DNA of 27,589 bases, taken from UBA9732 sp003456855. GTDB taxonomy: Bacteria; Spirochaetota; Spirochaetia; Sphaerochaetales; Sphaerochaetaceae. Positions 14,341 to 22,350 of the stretch are shown here, piece by piece; position 1 is the stretch's first letter; the number at the start of each line of letters is the position of its first letter. The translations under genes were made by a program, and so were the position numbers. Location: positions 1 through 27,589 of the forward strand of contig CAMOUY010000018.1 in the NCBI GenBank assembly GCA_946626785.1, given 5' to 3'. A model generated the notes under the pieces. That model worked only from the letters and a program-made list of their open reading frames with translations. It did not search any database and was not told where the DNA came from.

Positions 14341-15738
14341 TTAGAAGGCAATCATGCAGTATGCACCGATTGTTCCAATCTCAGCCTCGTCAGCTGCGAA
14401 GTTGTTTGTATTGTCTGCATTTGATGCAACGTAGGATCCGCCATAGTACATAGCAGATGTGTTGTTGTAACCATAGTTGAGACCGAATGTAGCACCATTG
14501 ACGATAGCATCAGACTCGACGAAAGCACCGAGGCCGAACTTTGAGAGCTCATCAGCTCCACTGAGAGCAACGTTAGCACCTGCTGTGAACTTCTCTGCTG
14601 CATATGTTCCATAGAGGTTTCCGCTCCAAGCCTTGGACTCTGTGTTGAAACCGAATGAAACACCAGCTGCGATTGCATCCTGAGCATAGTCAACTGAAGC
14701 ACCGAGATCGATACCTGCAGCTGCTCCAACAGCATCCTCCTGGACGTCAACAAGGTTCTTGCCTGTCAGTGTGACTGAGAGTGGAACCTCGAATGAATTG
14801 AGGTCGAATGCTGCCTTTGCTTCCATGTAGAAACCACGGTATGCGCCGGCAACTGAGCTTGATGATGTGGCAAGCTTTGCTGTATCAGTCTCATCGTTTG
14901 TGTAGAACATGTAAACATTAGCATTTACGAAGTCATACTTGAAGTCAGCCCTTGCATCCATTGCGAAATATGGGTCCACATCATCGTTCATGAGGTTGCC
15001 AAGTCCGAAATCAGCAGCGACGCCAGCCTCAATCTTGTCCATTGCAACGGTTGTCTTGAATGAAGCACCAGCGTTGACAGGCTTTCCTGCCTCTTTGCTG
15101 ACTTCAGCGGCAGCCTGGACTGAGATGGCATCCTCTGAGAACTTGAATGCCTTTGTCTCCAATGTTGCGGAAACGGCTGTTCCAGTGGAATCCTTGAGGA
15201 AACCGAAGCTTGCTGTGAATCCATCATAGCCGATTGTGAAGCCAGGAGCCTTCTTGTATGCGATTGAATATGAGGCAGCCTGGTTTGTCTTGTAAATTGT
15301 GTTGCCGAAAGAATCGTTGACCTTCTTTGTCTTGACTTTCAGGGCTGCAGCCTTGGCGTAGTCATAGCTGCTCTTTACTCCGAGAATATCAACATACCAG
15401 TTCTCTCCTGCAATGCGGGCCTTTGAAATCTTATAAACAACACCAAAATCAAGGGTGTCACCATTTGTTGTGTAAACCTGAGTTGCTCCGCCAGCGCCAT
15501 ACTCCATGAGGAGCTTCGCAGATGCGGCAACTTCTACATGAACCTTCTCTTCGCCAACAAGCTTGACCTCTTCAGAATCAAACTCAAATGTGAAGTCAAC
15601 ATCGGTACCATTGGCAAAACCAAAGGTCTCCTCGTCGATATCAGCGTTGAACTGGATGTAAGCATCTCCGCTGAATCCTGCGAATGCAAAGCCAGCTGCC
15701 AGCACCGCGATTAAAAGTACGACAATACCTTTTTTCAT
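14341..15738 (-). CDS. Outer-membrane beta-barrel protein 3
   Basis: 465 residues from the ATG at 15738, chosen because GGAGGAAGT lies just upstream and the signal peptide starts there; the longer frame to 15768 would put extra polar residues before it. Sec signal peptide with Phe-Ala-Phe-Ala end, many amphipathic strands, and C-terminal Phe (MIAF). The opening residues after the signal (FSGDAYIQFNADIDEETFGF) recall the two paralogues at 10899-13592 but the remainder is diverged. Probably a porin-like or major outer sheath-like protein. It has its own promoter and a leader of about 60 nt with a hairpin. Confidence 0.85.
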   Translation of the reverse strand: MKKGIVVLLIAVLAAGFAFAGFSGDAYIQFNADIDEETFGFANGTDVDFTFEFDSEEVKLVGEEKVHVEVAASAKLLMEYGAGGATQVYTTNGDTLDFGVVYKISKARIAGENWYVDILGVKSSYDYAKAAALKVKTKKVNDSFGNTIYKTNQAASYSIAYKKAPGFTIGYDGFTASFGFLKDSTGTAVSATLETKAFKFSEDAISVQAAAEVSKEAGKPVNAGASFKTTVAMDKIEAGVAADFGLGNLMNDDVDPYFAMDARADFKYDFVNANVYMFYTNDETDTAKLATSSSSVAGAYRGFYMEAKAAFDLNSFEVPLSVTLTGKNLVDVQEDAVGAAAGIDLGASVDYAQDAIAAGVSFGFNTESKAWSGNLYGTYAAEKFTAGANVALSGADELSKFGLGAFVESDAIVNGATFGLNYGYNNTSAMYYGGSYVASNADNTNNFAADEAEIGTIGAYCMIAF

Positions 15739-15759
15739 ACTTCCTCCAATAATTTCGGG

Positions 15760-15776
15760 GCTGGCCAAAGACCAGC
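15760..15776 (-). promoter_or_regulatory. Hairpin in the leader of outer-membrane protein 3
   Basis: GCTGG/CCAGC stem with a 7-nt loop about 15 bp upstream of the ribosome binding site. It could stabilise the mRNA or be bound by a regulator. Confidence 0.45.
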
Positions 15777-15807
15777 TTTGTCCCTTTTTTCTCGTTATAC
15801 AAAGCTC

Positions 15808-15836
15808 ATTTTAACAATGTGCTTTCTAACTGTCAA
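15808..15836 (-). promoter_or_regulatory. Promoter of outer-membrane protein 3
   Basis: Minus-strand TTGACA (15836-15831), 17-bp spacer, TAAAAT (15813-15808). Start near 15801, leader about 63 nt. Confidence 0.88.
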
Positions 15837-15904
15837 GAAAAACCAACGAAAACGGAGTTGGTTACATGAATTTTGATGGATTTTTATACAAATTTCTTGG
15901 CCAT

Positions 15905-16813
15905 TCACAGAACATAGGCGAATTCAGCCGATTCTGCCCTGTCATTCCAGTCCTTTATATTATATAGAATGTAATCCTCAACTGGTTTCGTAGCCACATC
16001 ATATTCGTGGAAAGTCTGCTTGAAAAAAGCCGATTCCGGGCCGAAAGGCATTGATACAGCACTCACCTGTCCCCTTTCAAGATCCCTGTTCATGAGATCG
16101 AAGGCCAGGGAGAACAGTCCCATCCTGCGGAATTGTGGTTCGACATAATAATACAGAACACATGCTTCATCTTGGACTTTTTCGTATATTAATGCACCAC
16201 ACTCCACATCGCCCTTCATGATTATAAAAGCCTCCTTGTTGCTGAAAGCATCCATTATCTTGGCTTTTACGGCATTGTTTTCCGTGTACGTTTGCAGAAG
16301 CTTTGTGCAATACTGGTCAATCTTGCTAATGTGGTTGATCTCGAAATCGGCAAGAAGCTCACCCATCGGAAGCTCATCATAGCTGGTTTCATGGTCCGAT
16401 TCGGTCATCTTTCCATAATTCTTTCTATACCATGTGCGGATGAAGGACTTCATCTTGCTGTCCTTGAACTCATAGAACTGCTTCAAGGCTTCCTGGTCAG
16501 TGTTGAGAACATCGCGGAATCTGCGAAACACCCCGTGAGACCTGGAGTTCAGTTCTTTGATGAGCCTTCTCTGAAGCTCCGGGTCCTTGCAGGCATTGGT
16601 GAAGGAGACCATAATCTGGTAACCGTCAGAGCTCTGCCAGGGCGGAAGCTCGACAAGATACTCGTCAGAGACGGGTTCATCACTGGTGTCAGGGCTGTAA
16701 AGGGTCCCGTCCTGGATGTTCAGGCTGTATTCAGTGTCCTGGTTCTCCATTCCCCAGATGATCTGGTCGAGAATCTCTTCGGTTAAAACTGGTATTCTGT
16801 ACTTTCTGCTCAT
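15905..16813 (-). CDS. UPF0158 domain fused to a GNAT-type acetyltransferase
   Basis: 302 residues. Residues about 8-140 resemble UPF0158 proteins: LDQIIWGMENQDTEYSLNIQDG, a Pro-Pro-Trp segment, and SHGVFRRFRDVL followed by FYEFKD. Residues about 185-265 look like a GNAT domain (ALIYEKV strand, LYYYVEPQFRRMGLFSLAFDLM). The acetyl-CoA loop reads RRMGLF where Q/R-x-x-G-x-G/A is expected, so activity is uncertain. Substrate unknown. The gene starts right after recX but has its own TATAAT (16825-16820) ending 6 bp before the ATG, with no ribosome binding site. It is somewhat more AT-rich than its neighbours. Confidence 0.7.
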   Translation of the reverse strand: MSRKYRIPVLTEEILDQIIWGMENQDTEYSLNIQDGTLYSPDTSDEPVSDEYLVELPPWQSSDGYQIMVSFTNACKDPELQRRLIKELNSRSHGVFRRFRDVLNTDQEALKQFYEFKDSKMKSFIRTWYRKNYGKMTESDHETSYDELPMGELLADFEINHISKIDQYCTKLLQTYTENNAVKAKIMDAFSNKEAFIIMKGDVECGALIYEKVQDEACVLYYYVEPQFRRMGLFSLAFDLMNRDLERGQVSAVSMPFGPESAFFKQTFHEYDVATKPVEDYILYNIKDWNDRAESAEFAYVL

Positions 16814-16819
16814 GGCCTG

Positions 16820-16825
16820 ATTATA
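16820..16825 (-). promoter_or_regulatory. Extended -10 promoter, leaderless
   Basis: Minus-strand TGC-TATAAT, then CAGGCC, then ATG. The seventh base after the box is the A of the ATG. The -35 region is weak, which an extended -10 can offset. Confidence 0.75.
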
Positions 16826-16847
16826 GCATAACGATACATTTCACGCA

Positions 16848-17327
16848 TCAATCTTCGCTTCTTATGTCACTGTAGGAAAAGCCAAGCTTCAACAAGGAGT
16901 TTCTGATATCCTCCTCTGTATTGGCCTTCCCCTTCCTTCCTATGGACTCCCTAGCCTTTGCCACAAGATCCCTGGTGTACTCTTTGGTATATGTTTGGTT
17001 AAGTATATCCCTGGCCGTCTCCCGGTCAGCACCTTTGGCCGCAAGTCTTTGGGCGACCATTGCCTTGCCCTCCGGATGGCGCTTGTTGTTGGAGCGTATG
17101 AAGCTCTGGACATAGCGCTCCTCGCTGAGAGAACCGTTCTCCTCGAGATGGTTCAGGGTCTGGTCTATTGTTTCGGAGTCATATCCCTTGGCCTTGAGCT
17201 TGGTCATCAGCTCACGCCTGTTATGCTCCCTTATGCTGAGATAGACTATCGCCTGGTTCAGGCACTTCTGAAAAAAAGAGGAGCCACCCTCTTTCGAAGA
17301 TAGCTCCCTCCTCGACACATCGTCCAT
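16848..17327 (-). CDS. recX: RecX-family regulator of RecA
   Basis: 159 residues, mostly helical, with the tandem three-helix repeats of RecX: YLSIREHNRRELMTKLKAKGY, then a G-SLSEERYVQSFI block and a RLAAKGADRETARDIL block. RecX proteins bind in the RecA filament groove and limit its recombinase and coprotease activity. The ATG lies 3 bp after the rpsI stop, so it is translated from the ribosomal-protein mRNA. The match is by pattern only; RecX families are loosely conserved. Confidence 0.8.
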   Translation of the reverse strand: MDDVSRRELSSKEGGSSFFQKCLNQAIVYLSIREHNRRELMTKLKAKGYDSETIDQTLNHLEENGSLSEERYVQSFIRSNNKRHPEGKAMVAQRLAAKGADRETARDILNQTYTKEYTRDLVAKARESIGRKGKANTEEDIRNSLLKLGFSYSDIRSED

Positions 17328-17330
17328 GGA

Positions 17331-17741
17331 TTATCTCTTTGAGAACTGGAACTTGCGTCTTGCACCCTTCTGACCGTACTTCTTTCTTTCGACCATTCTT
17401 GGGTCTCTTGTAAGGAAGCCTGCAGCGTGAAGAGCTGGCTTGTTGGCCTCGTTCTCGTCAACGAGAGCGCGGGCGATTCCATGGCGGCATGCACCAGCCT
17501 GTCCGGAAGGACCACCACCAGCAACTGTGATGACGATGTCGAACTTGCCTTCTGAGTCTGTTGCAACCAGTGGCTGCTTGACCTGGAAAATGCAAAGAGG
17601 ATCGCTGAAGTACTCCTCAACATCTCTTCCGTTGATTGTGATCTTGCCGCTTCCCTCTCTGAGGTAAACACGTGCAACTGCTGTCTTTCTACGTCCGGTA
17701 CCCTGACCGAGATTGATGTTCTTTTCTTCTGTCTTAGCCAT
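17331..17741 (-). CDS. rpsI: 30S ribosomal protein S9
   Basis: 136 residues with the S9 hallmarks: GTGRRKTAVARVYLREG near the N-terminus, GGGPSGQAGACRHGIARAL in the middle, and a basic tail ending in Phe-Ser-Lys-Arg, which reaches the decoding site next to P-site tRNA. AAGGGG precedes the ATG. It lies 11 bp downstream of rplM, the conserved bacterial order. Confidence 0.98.
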   Translation of the reverse strand: MAKTEEKNINLGQGTGRRKTAVARVYLREGSGKITINGRDVEEYFSDPLCIFQVKQPLVATDSEGKFDIVITVAGGGPSGQAGACRHGIARALVDENEANKPALHAAGFLTRDPRMVERKKYGQKGARRKFQFSKR

Positions 17742-17752
17742 ATTCGTACCCC

Positions 17753-18181
17753 TTAGATTTCAACCTGGATTGGCTGCTGTGCAGCATGTGGATGCTTTGC
17801 GTCTGCATAGACCTTCAGATTTGTGAAGAGCTTGCGTCCGAGTGGTCCATGAGGAAGCATACCCTTGATGGCGTGCTCCATCGGGAAGGTCGGCTTGCGA
17901 ACGATCAGCTGCTCATAAGACTCTTCCTTGAGTCCACCAGCATAACCGGAGACTCTGTAGTACATCTTGTCAGCGGCCTTGTTGCCGGACATTGCAGCCT
18001 TTGCAGCGTTGATGATGATAACGAAGTCACCCATGTCTTCGTTAGGGAGATATTCTGGTTTGTTCTTGCCACGGAGAATGTTAGCGGCTGCAACAGCGAC
18101 ACGACCGAGCTCCTTGCCCTCTGCGTCGATGAGGTACCACTTCTTCTGCATTGACTGTGGCTTTACAATAATAGTCTTCAT
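17753..18181 (-). CDS. rplM: 50S ribosomal protein L13
   Basis: 142 residues with typical L13 motifs: WYLIDAEGKELGRVA, AANILRGKNKP, DFVIIINA and MLPHGPLGRKL. The ATG at 18181 is used; a GTG nine bases upstream is in frame but gives residues absent in other L13 proteins. AGGTG lies 7 nt before the ATG. First gene of the rplM-rpsI-recX transcript, with a leader of roughly 160 nt carrying a direct repeat. Confidence 0.97.
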   Translation of the reverse strand: MKTIIVKPQSMQKKWYLIDAEGKELGRVAVAAANILRGKNKPEYLPNEDMGDFVIIINAAKAAMSGNKAADKMYYRVSGYAGGLKEESYEQLIVRKPTFPMEHAIKGMLPHGPLGRKLFTNLKVYADAKHPHAAQQPIQVEI

Positions 18182-18233
18182 AGTAAACACCTACATGTAA
18201 AAGTTGTTCTATGCCTGCCAAAAGCTCTCGGGA

Positions 18234-18289
18234 TGAGCGGTCCGTCCTGCCTTCGAACCCTGATCGGTCCATCCTGTCTTCGGAACCCC
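18234..18289 (-). repeat. Tandem imperfect repeat in the rplM leader
   Basis: Two adjacent units of 27 bp (18234-18260) and 29 bp (18261-18289) differing at about six positions. An AACCCC/GGGGTT hairpin overlaps the outer edge (about 18284-18303). Located in the untranslated leader, 50-110 bp upstream of rplM. Confidence 0.8.
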
Positions 18290-18349
18290 GTGGGAAAGGG
18301 GTTTGAGTCCCTAGGACATTCAAGCACCAAAGAGGCGCACGAAGGCAAT

Positions 18350-18377
18350 AATATATTTAGCGGGCAGACTTTGTCTA
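18350..18377 (-). promoter_or_regulatory. Candidate promoter of rplM-rpsI-recX
   Basis: Minus-strand TAGACA (18377-18372), 16-bp spacer, TATATT (18355-18350). Start near 18343. The 18182-18429 interval otherwise contains only the leader and no gene. Confidence 0.6.
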
Positions 18378-18429
18378 GTGGTCTGTGCAGATTTTCCTAA
18401 AATTTATATCGCGCACGCGTAGGAGGTGC

Positions 18430-20883
18430 TCAGATCTTCTCGAAAGCCACCTTGTCGCTGGCAAAGGTTCCAGTCCTTCCGCTGTCGAACTTGACATCAA
18501 GGACCTCACGGCCGGCGAAGTTTCGCTTGCCTGTGATCTGGCCCTCCCCGTAGAACTCGCTCCTGATCCTGTCTCCCACCTCATAGGTTATGGTCCCCGG
18601 AACAGGGGCGTCCTGTCCGTCCGCCTTCTTGACCAGTATGGCAGACGGCTTGGAATCCTGCGCAGTGCCCGACCTGTATGCGGCATTGGCGTTGTTGCGG
18701 ATGTTGTACTTGCTTGCAGCAGAAGGCTTTGGCCCCTGATGTCTTGTCCCGGGGCCGAAGTCATCGTCGTAGCTGCTCTTGTAGGCGTTGTCGGTATTGA
18801 CGTAGTTGGATGAATACTTGCCCTTTGAACCGCTTGAACTACCATAGCCTCCAAACTTGGAAGTATAGGTGTTTCCAAAGCCATTGCCATAGCCGCTCTT
18901 GTAGTCATCGTTGTAGCGCTCGTCAAAGCGGAACTTGGCACCTAACTTAGCCTTGAAGCGATTATCGATCTCTTCCATGTGGGACGGGTCTATCTCGTTC
19001 AGGAACATGCTTGGGCTCTCGCGCTGAACCGAGCCCCAGCGCAGACGGCTTGAAGCGCTGAACATGTAGAGCTCGTACCTTGCACGGGTCATTGCCACAT
19101 AGCAGATTCGCCTCTCCTCCTCGATGTCCTCCTGGGTGTTGTCATCCCTTCTTCCTGGGAAGATCTCATCCTCCATGCCGACCATGAAGACCCTGTCGTA
19201 CTCAAGGCCCTTGGTGTTGTGCATGGTGATCAGGGTTACCCCATCCTCGCTCTTCCCCTCCTGGTCTCCAAGTGACGAGGAGTCAAGTGAGGCCAGCTCC
19301 AGGAAGTTGTTGATCCCCTCCTGGCCGTTTGAGAACTGCTCCATCGAAAGCATGTTCACAAGCTGCTCTATGTTGTCGGTGCGCTTGTTGACCTTGGAGT
19401 TCTCCTTCTTGTCGCGCTCGATGTACATCCCTAGTATCCCGAACTGAAGAAGGACCTGCCTGAGGAATCTTCCGTTCTCCATCTCCCCGAAGAGCTTGCT
19501 GCACTCATCATAGGCACTCAGAAAATCTGAAAGACCAGTGACTGCCCCACCTCTTATGAGGTTAGAATCCAATGCCTTTCTGCATGTCAGGATCATATCC
19601 CCATTCAGCTGCTCGTCTGAATCGGCCAGTTCCAGCAGCTTCTCTATGCTGAGGTTTCCGACCTTTCTGGCCGGCTTGTTGATCATCCTCTGGAAGGCGA
19701 CGCTGTCACGCGGGTTGGTCATCAGTGAGATCATGGCTATGCAGTCACGGATCTCCTCGCGGTCGTAGAATCTGAGGGAGCCGACAAGATGGTACGGGAT
19801 GTCGTTGATCATCAGACGGTCCTCGAAGTCCTTTGACTGGGCGTTGGTCCTGTACAGGATTGCACTCTTGGAAAGGGCGTCAGGGTCGTTTCGCTTTGCG
19901 GCAAGAAGGAGGTCAACAACCTGTTGGGCCTCGTCGTATCCGCTCTCGACATAGTAGAGTCTGGGCTTCTGTCCACCCTGGTTCTCTGCGGAGAGGGCCT
20001 TCTCGGCTCTGGTCTTGTTCCCCTTTATAACGTCCTTCGCACACTCCAGAATAGCCTCGGAGCATCTGTAGTTCTTTCCGAGGACGACCTTCCTCGTGTT
20101 CGGGAAGGCCTTCGGGAAATCCAGGATGTTCTTGACCTCCGCCCCTCTGAAGCGGTAGATGCTCTGGTCGTCGTCACCGACTGCGCAGATGAAGGTGTCC
20201 GGTCCCACAATCTCCTTGAGAAGCAGGAACTGCGCCTTGTTGGAGTCCTGGTACTCGTCCACAAGGATCATCTTGAAGCGCTTGTGCACCTGCTCCTTGA
20301 CATCGGGGTTTCTTCTAAGGAGGTCTATTGACTTCAGTATCATGTCGGCGAAGTCGACGTTGCCCGTTCTCTGGAGCATGGACTGATACTTGCTGTAGTA
20401 CTTGCAGAGTCTGTCGTCCAGCGGGTTCGGCTTCTCCATGCGGTCCTTTATGACCGATATCTTGCGGTAGTAGCCAGCGATCTCCTTCTTGTTGTCATCA
20501 GGGAAGGCCTGGCAGAGAAGAGCCACGCTGTCATCGTCGTCGTAGATCTTGAAGTTGGCATCAAGGCCTACAAGCTGACCATACTTTCTGAGAAGCCAGA
20601 CACCGAAGGAGTGGAACGTCCTTATCATGACGCTCTGCCCCTCGTCTCCGACCATGTCTATGACTCTGTCCTGCATCTCCTTGCAGGCCCTGTTCGTGAA
20701 GGTCACAGCAAGTATCTGCCACGGCCTGACCCCAAGCTCGGATATGGCATAGGCGATCTTTGTGGTTATCACCCGTGTCTTTCCGGAGCCTGCTCCAGCA
20801 AAGACAAGAAGGGAGCCGTCATTGATCATGACAGCCTCGCGCTGCTGAGGGTTCAGTGTCCTAAGATAGTTGTCCATGCTCAT
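18430..20883 (-). CDS. pcrA: UvrD/PcrA-type superfamily 1 DNA helicase
   Basis: 817 residues from the ATG at 20883, which overlaps the rimO stop (ATGA) and follows CTGGAGG. A 3'-5' helicase used in repair and replication-fork maintenance. Seen motifs: Q motif LNPQQREAV (10-18), Walker A AGAGSGKT (29-36), DEYQDSN (about 206-212), GDDDQSIYRFRGA (about 234-246), TMHNTKGLEY, and VAMTRARYEL. Between the helicase core and the C-terminus, residues about 651-710 form a Gly/Ser/Tyr-rich low-complexity linker. The last 50 residues (GDRI...GEGQITG) are the Tudor-like domain that binds RNA polymerase in PcrA. The core is slightly longer than typical PcrA because of the linker. Confidence 0.95.
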   Translation of the reverse strand: MSMDNYLRTLNPQQREAVMINDGSLLVFAGAGSGKTRVITTKIAYAISELGVRPWQILAVTFTNRACKEMQDRVIDMVGDEGQSVMIRTFHSFGVWLLRKYGQLVGLDANFKIYDDDDSVALLCQAFPDDNKKEIAGYYRKISVIKDRMEKPNPLDDRLCKYYSKYQSMLQRTGNVDFADMILKSIDLLRRNPDVKEQVHKRFKMILVDEYQDSNKAQFLLLKEIVGPDTFICAVGDDDQSIYRFRGAEVKNILDFPKAFPNTRKVVLGKNYRCSEAILECAKDVIKGNKTRAEKALSAENQGGQKPRLYYVESGYDEAQQVVDLLLAAKRNDPDALSKSAILYRTNAQSKDFEDRLMINDIPYHLVGSLRFYDREEIRDCIAMISLMTNPRDSVAFQRMINKPARKVGNLSIEKLLELADSDEQLNGDMILTCRKALDSNLIRGGAVTGLSDFLSAYDECSKLFGEMENGRFLRQVLLQFGILGMYIERDKKENSKVNKRTDNIEQLVNMLSMEQFSNGQEGINNFLELASLDSSSLGDQEGKSEDGVTLITMHNTKGLEYDRVFMVGMEDEIFPGRRDDNTQEDIEEERRICYVAMTRARYELYMFSASSRLRWGSVQRESPSMFLNEIDPSHMEEIDNRFKAKLGAKFRFDERYNDDYKSGYGNGFGNTYTSKFGGYGSSSGSKGKYSSNYVNTDNAYKSSYDDDFGPGTRHQGPKPSAASKYNIRNNANAAYRSGTAQDSKPSAILVKKADGQDAPVPGTITYEVGDRIRSEFYGEGQITGKRNFAGREVLDVKFDSGRTGTFASDKVAFEKI

Positions 20884-22253
20884 ATTCTGACAGCCTCCAG
20901 ATCTATGCCGTTGACCTTTGTTATACCGCACCTGTAGACCTGGCCCGGAACCATGTCACGACCCATGACCACAGTCAGTCCGTCGACCTCCGGAGCCTGT
21001 CCCCAGAAGCGTCCGATGGCAAGGTCCTCACCCTCTATGAGCTCCTCTATAAGGACGTCGTACTCCTTTCCGACAAAGCCTTGAAGGATCTCTGACGATA
21101 TCCTCTCTTGAAGCTTCTGCAGTTTTTTCTGACGTTTATTCGCCTCTTTGGTCAATTGTTTATGTGTCTTCTCATCTGTAAGGCCATAGGCGAAAGTACC
21201 CTCCTCACGTGAGTAGACAAAGGAACCCATCCAGTTGAAGCGGTTGCGTTCGACAAAGCTGTAGACGTTCTCGAAGTCCTCTTCCGTCTCACCCGGGAAG
21301 CCCAGCATGATGGTGGTCCTGATGACACACTCAGGAAGTGCAGCTCGGATTCTGGAGACTAGACTCGTGTAGACGTCCTGGTCTCCGGCTCTCTTCATGT
21401 TCCTGAGAAGATGGGCGCTTGCGTGCTGGATGGGGATGTCGAAGTACGGCAGGATCTTCTTGTTTGCCCTGACCATGTCCAGGAGCTCGAAAGGGAATGC
21501 ATCCGGATGGATGTAGAGCATCCTGACCTTGAAGTCGCCCTCGATGGCTGTGATGTCCTTGAGAAGGTCCAGGAAGTGGCTCCTTCCGTCCCAGTCCGTT
21601 CCATAGGCGGCAAGGTCCTGGGCAATCAGGTTGATCTCCTTTATGCCCCTACCAACCAGCTCTCTGGCCTCGGTGAGGATCTTGTCATATGGCCTTGAGC
21701 GAAGTGCGCCTCTGATGATCGGGATTGCGCAGAAGCCGCAGCGATGGTTGCAGCCCTCGGAGATCTTAAGGTATGCGCTTCCAGGGAAGTTGAAGAGTGT
21801 TCCTCTCTCGTAGATGTCCGCATCCGGATCAGGATACTCAGGTACCAGCATATCAGTCTTCTTCGGCCTTCTCTTCCTGGCAACTATAGTGTCAACGAAC
21901 TCGTTGATCTTTGAAAGGTCCCTGTTACCGAAGATTCCGTTGGCCTCCGGAAGCTGCTCTGAAAGCTCATCGCCATAGCGCTGGGCCAGGCAGCCTGAGA
22001 GCACGACCTTTGCCTTAGGATGGGCGTTTCTAAGCTCGAAGAAGGTGTTGATCGACTCCTCCCGTGCACTCTCGATGAAGCCGCAGGTGTTCACTATGAT
22101 GAGATTTGCCTGGTCAACGTCGTCTGTGAGGGTCCAGCCGTCATGGGAGAGACTTGCCGCCATGACCTCGGCGTCCACCTGGTTCTTCGCGCAGCCAAGG
22201 TTCTCAATATAGAGATATCTATTCTGAATGATATTCTTATCTGTATTATCCAT
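20880..22253 (-). CDS. rimO: Ribosomal protein S12 methylthiotransferase RimO
   Basis: About 457 residues. Adds a methylthio group to an Asp of ribosomal protein S12 using two 4Fe-4S clusters. The N-terminal UPF0004 domain supplies cysteines in ENLGCAKN, VNTCGF and SGCLAQR. The radical SAM domain has CNHRCGFC (about 167-174). The C-terminal TRAM domain includes APEVDGLTV. RimO rather than MiaB is indicated by GCAKNQVD, the RSRPYD segment and the Gln-Ala-Pro-Glu-Val-Asp ending. The ATG at 22253 is preferred; a TTG at 22289 is possible. It overlaps pcrA by four bases and shares a divergent promoter region with the aroA-like gene. Confidence 0.95.
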   Translation of the reverse strand: MDNTDKNIIQNRYLYIENLGCAKNQVDAEVMAASLSHDGWTLTDDVDQANLIIVNTCGFIESAREESINTFFELRNAHPKAKVVLSGCLAQRYGDELSEQLPEANGIFGNRDLSKINEFVDTIVARKRRPKKTDMLVPEYPDPDADIYERGTLFNFPGSAYLKISEGCNHRCGFCAIPIIRGALRSRPYDKILTEARELVGRGIKEINLIAQDLAAYGTDWDGRSHFLDLLKDITAIEGDFKVRMLYIHPDAFPFELLDMVRANKKILPYFDIPIQHASAHLLRNMKRAGDQDVYTSLVSRIRAALPECVIRTTIMLGFPGETEEDFENVYSFVERNRFNWMGSFVYSREEGTFAYGLTDEKTHKQLTKEANKRQKKLQKLQERISSEILQGFVGKEYDVLIEELIEGEDLAIGRFWGQAPEVDGLTVVMGRDMVPGQVYRCGITKVNGIDLEAVRI

Positions 22254-22312
22254 GCCCTTAAGTCTGTGGTTTCTCGGCCCCTCCGTCAAGTACGTTTTGC
22301 CGTTGTTTGAGG

Positions 22313-22341
22313 TTGCCGATTCGGGATTTTGGGGTTACCAT
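22313..22341 (+). promoter_or_regulatory. Candidate promoter of the aroA-like gene, near-leaderless
   Basis: TTGCCG (22313-22318), 17-bp spacer, TACCAT (22336-22341). Start about 2-3 nt before the ATG at 22351. No ribosome binding site. Boxes are only moderate matches. Confidence 0.45.
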
Positions 22342-22350
22342 TTATTTGAC

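Noticed and set aside
18182..18190. GTG start for rplM
   Set aside because: It adds three residues not seen in L13 and leaves the AGGTG ribosome binding site overlapping the start.
22254..22289. TTG start for rimO, giving 12 extra residues
   Set aside because: The residues do not resemble RimO N-termini; a TTGACG that could be a -35 box lies there and the ATG at 22253 fits the family length.
22228..22350. Extended aroA start at 22228
   Set aside because: It would overlap the rimO start region and adds residues without similarity to AroA.
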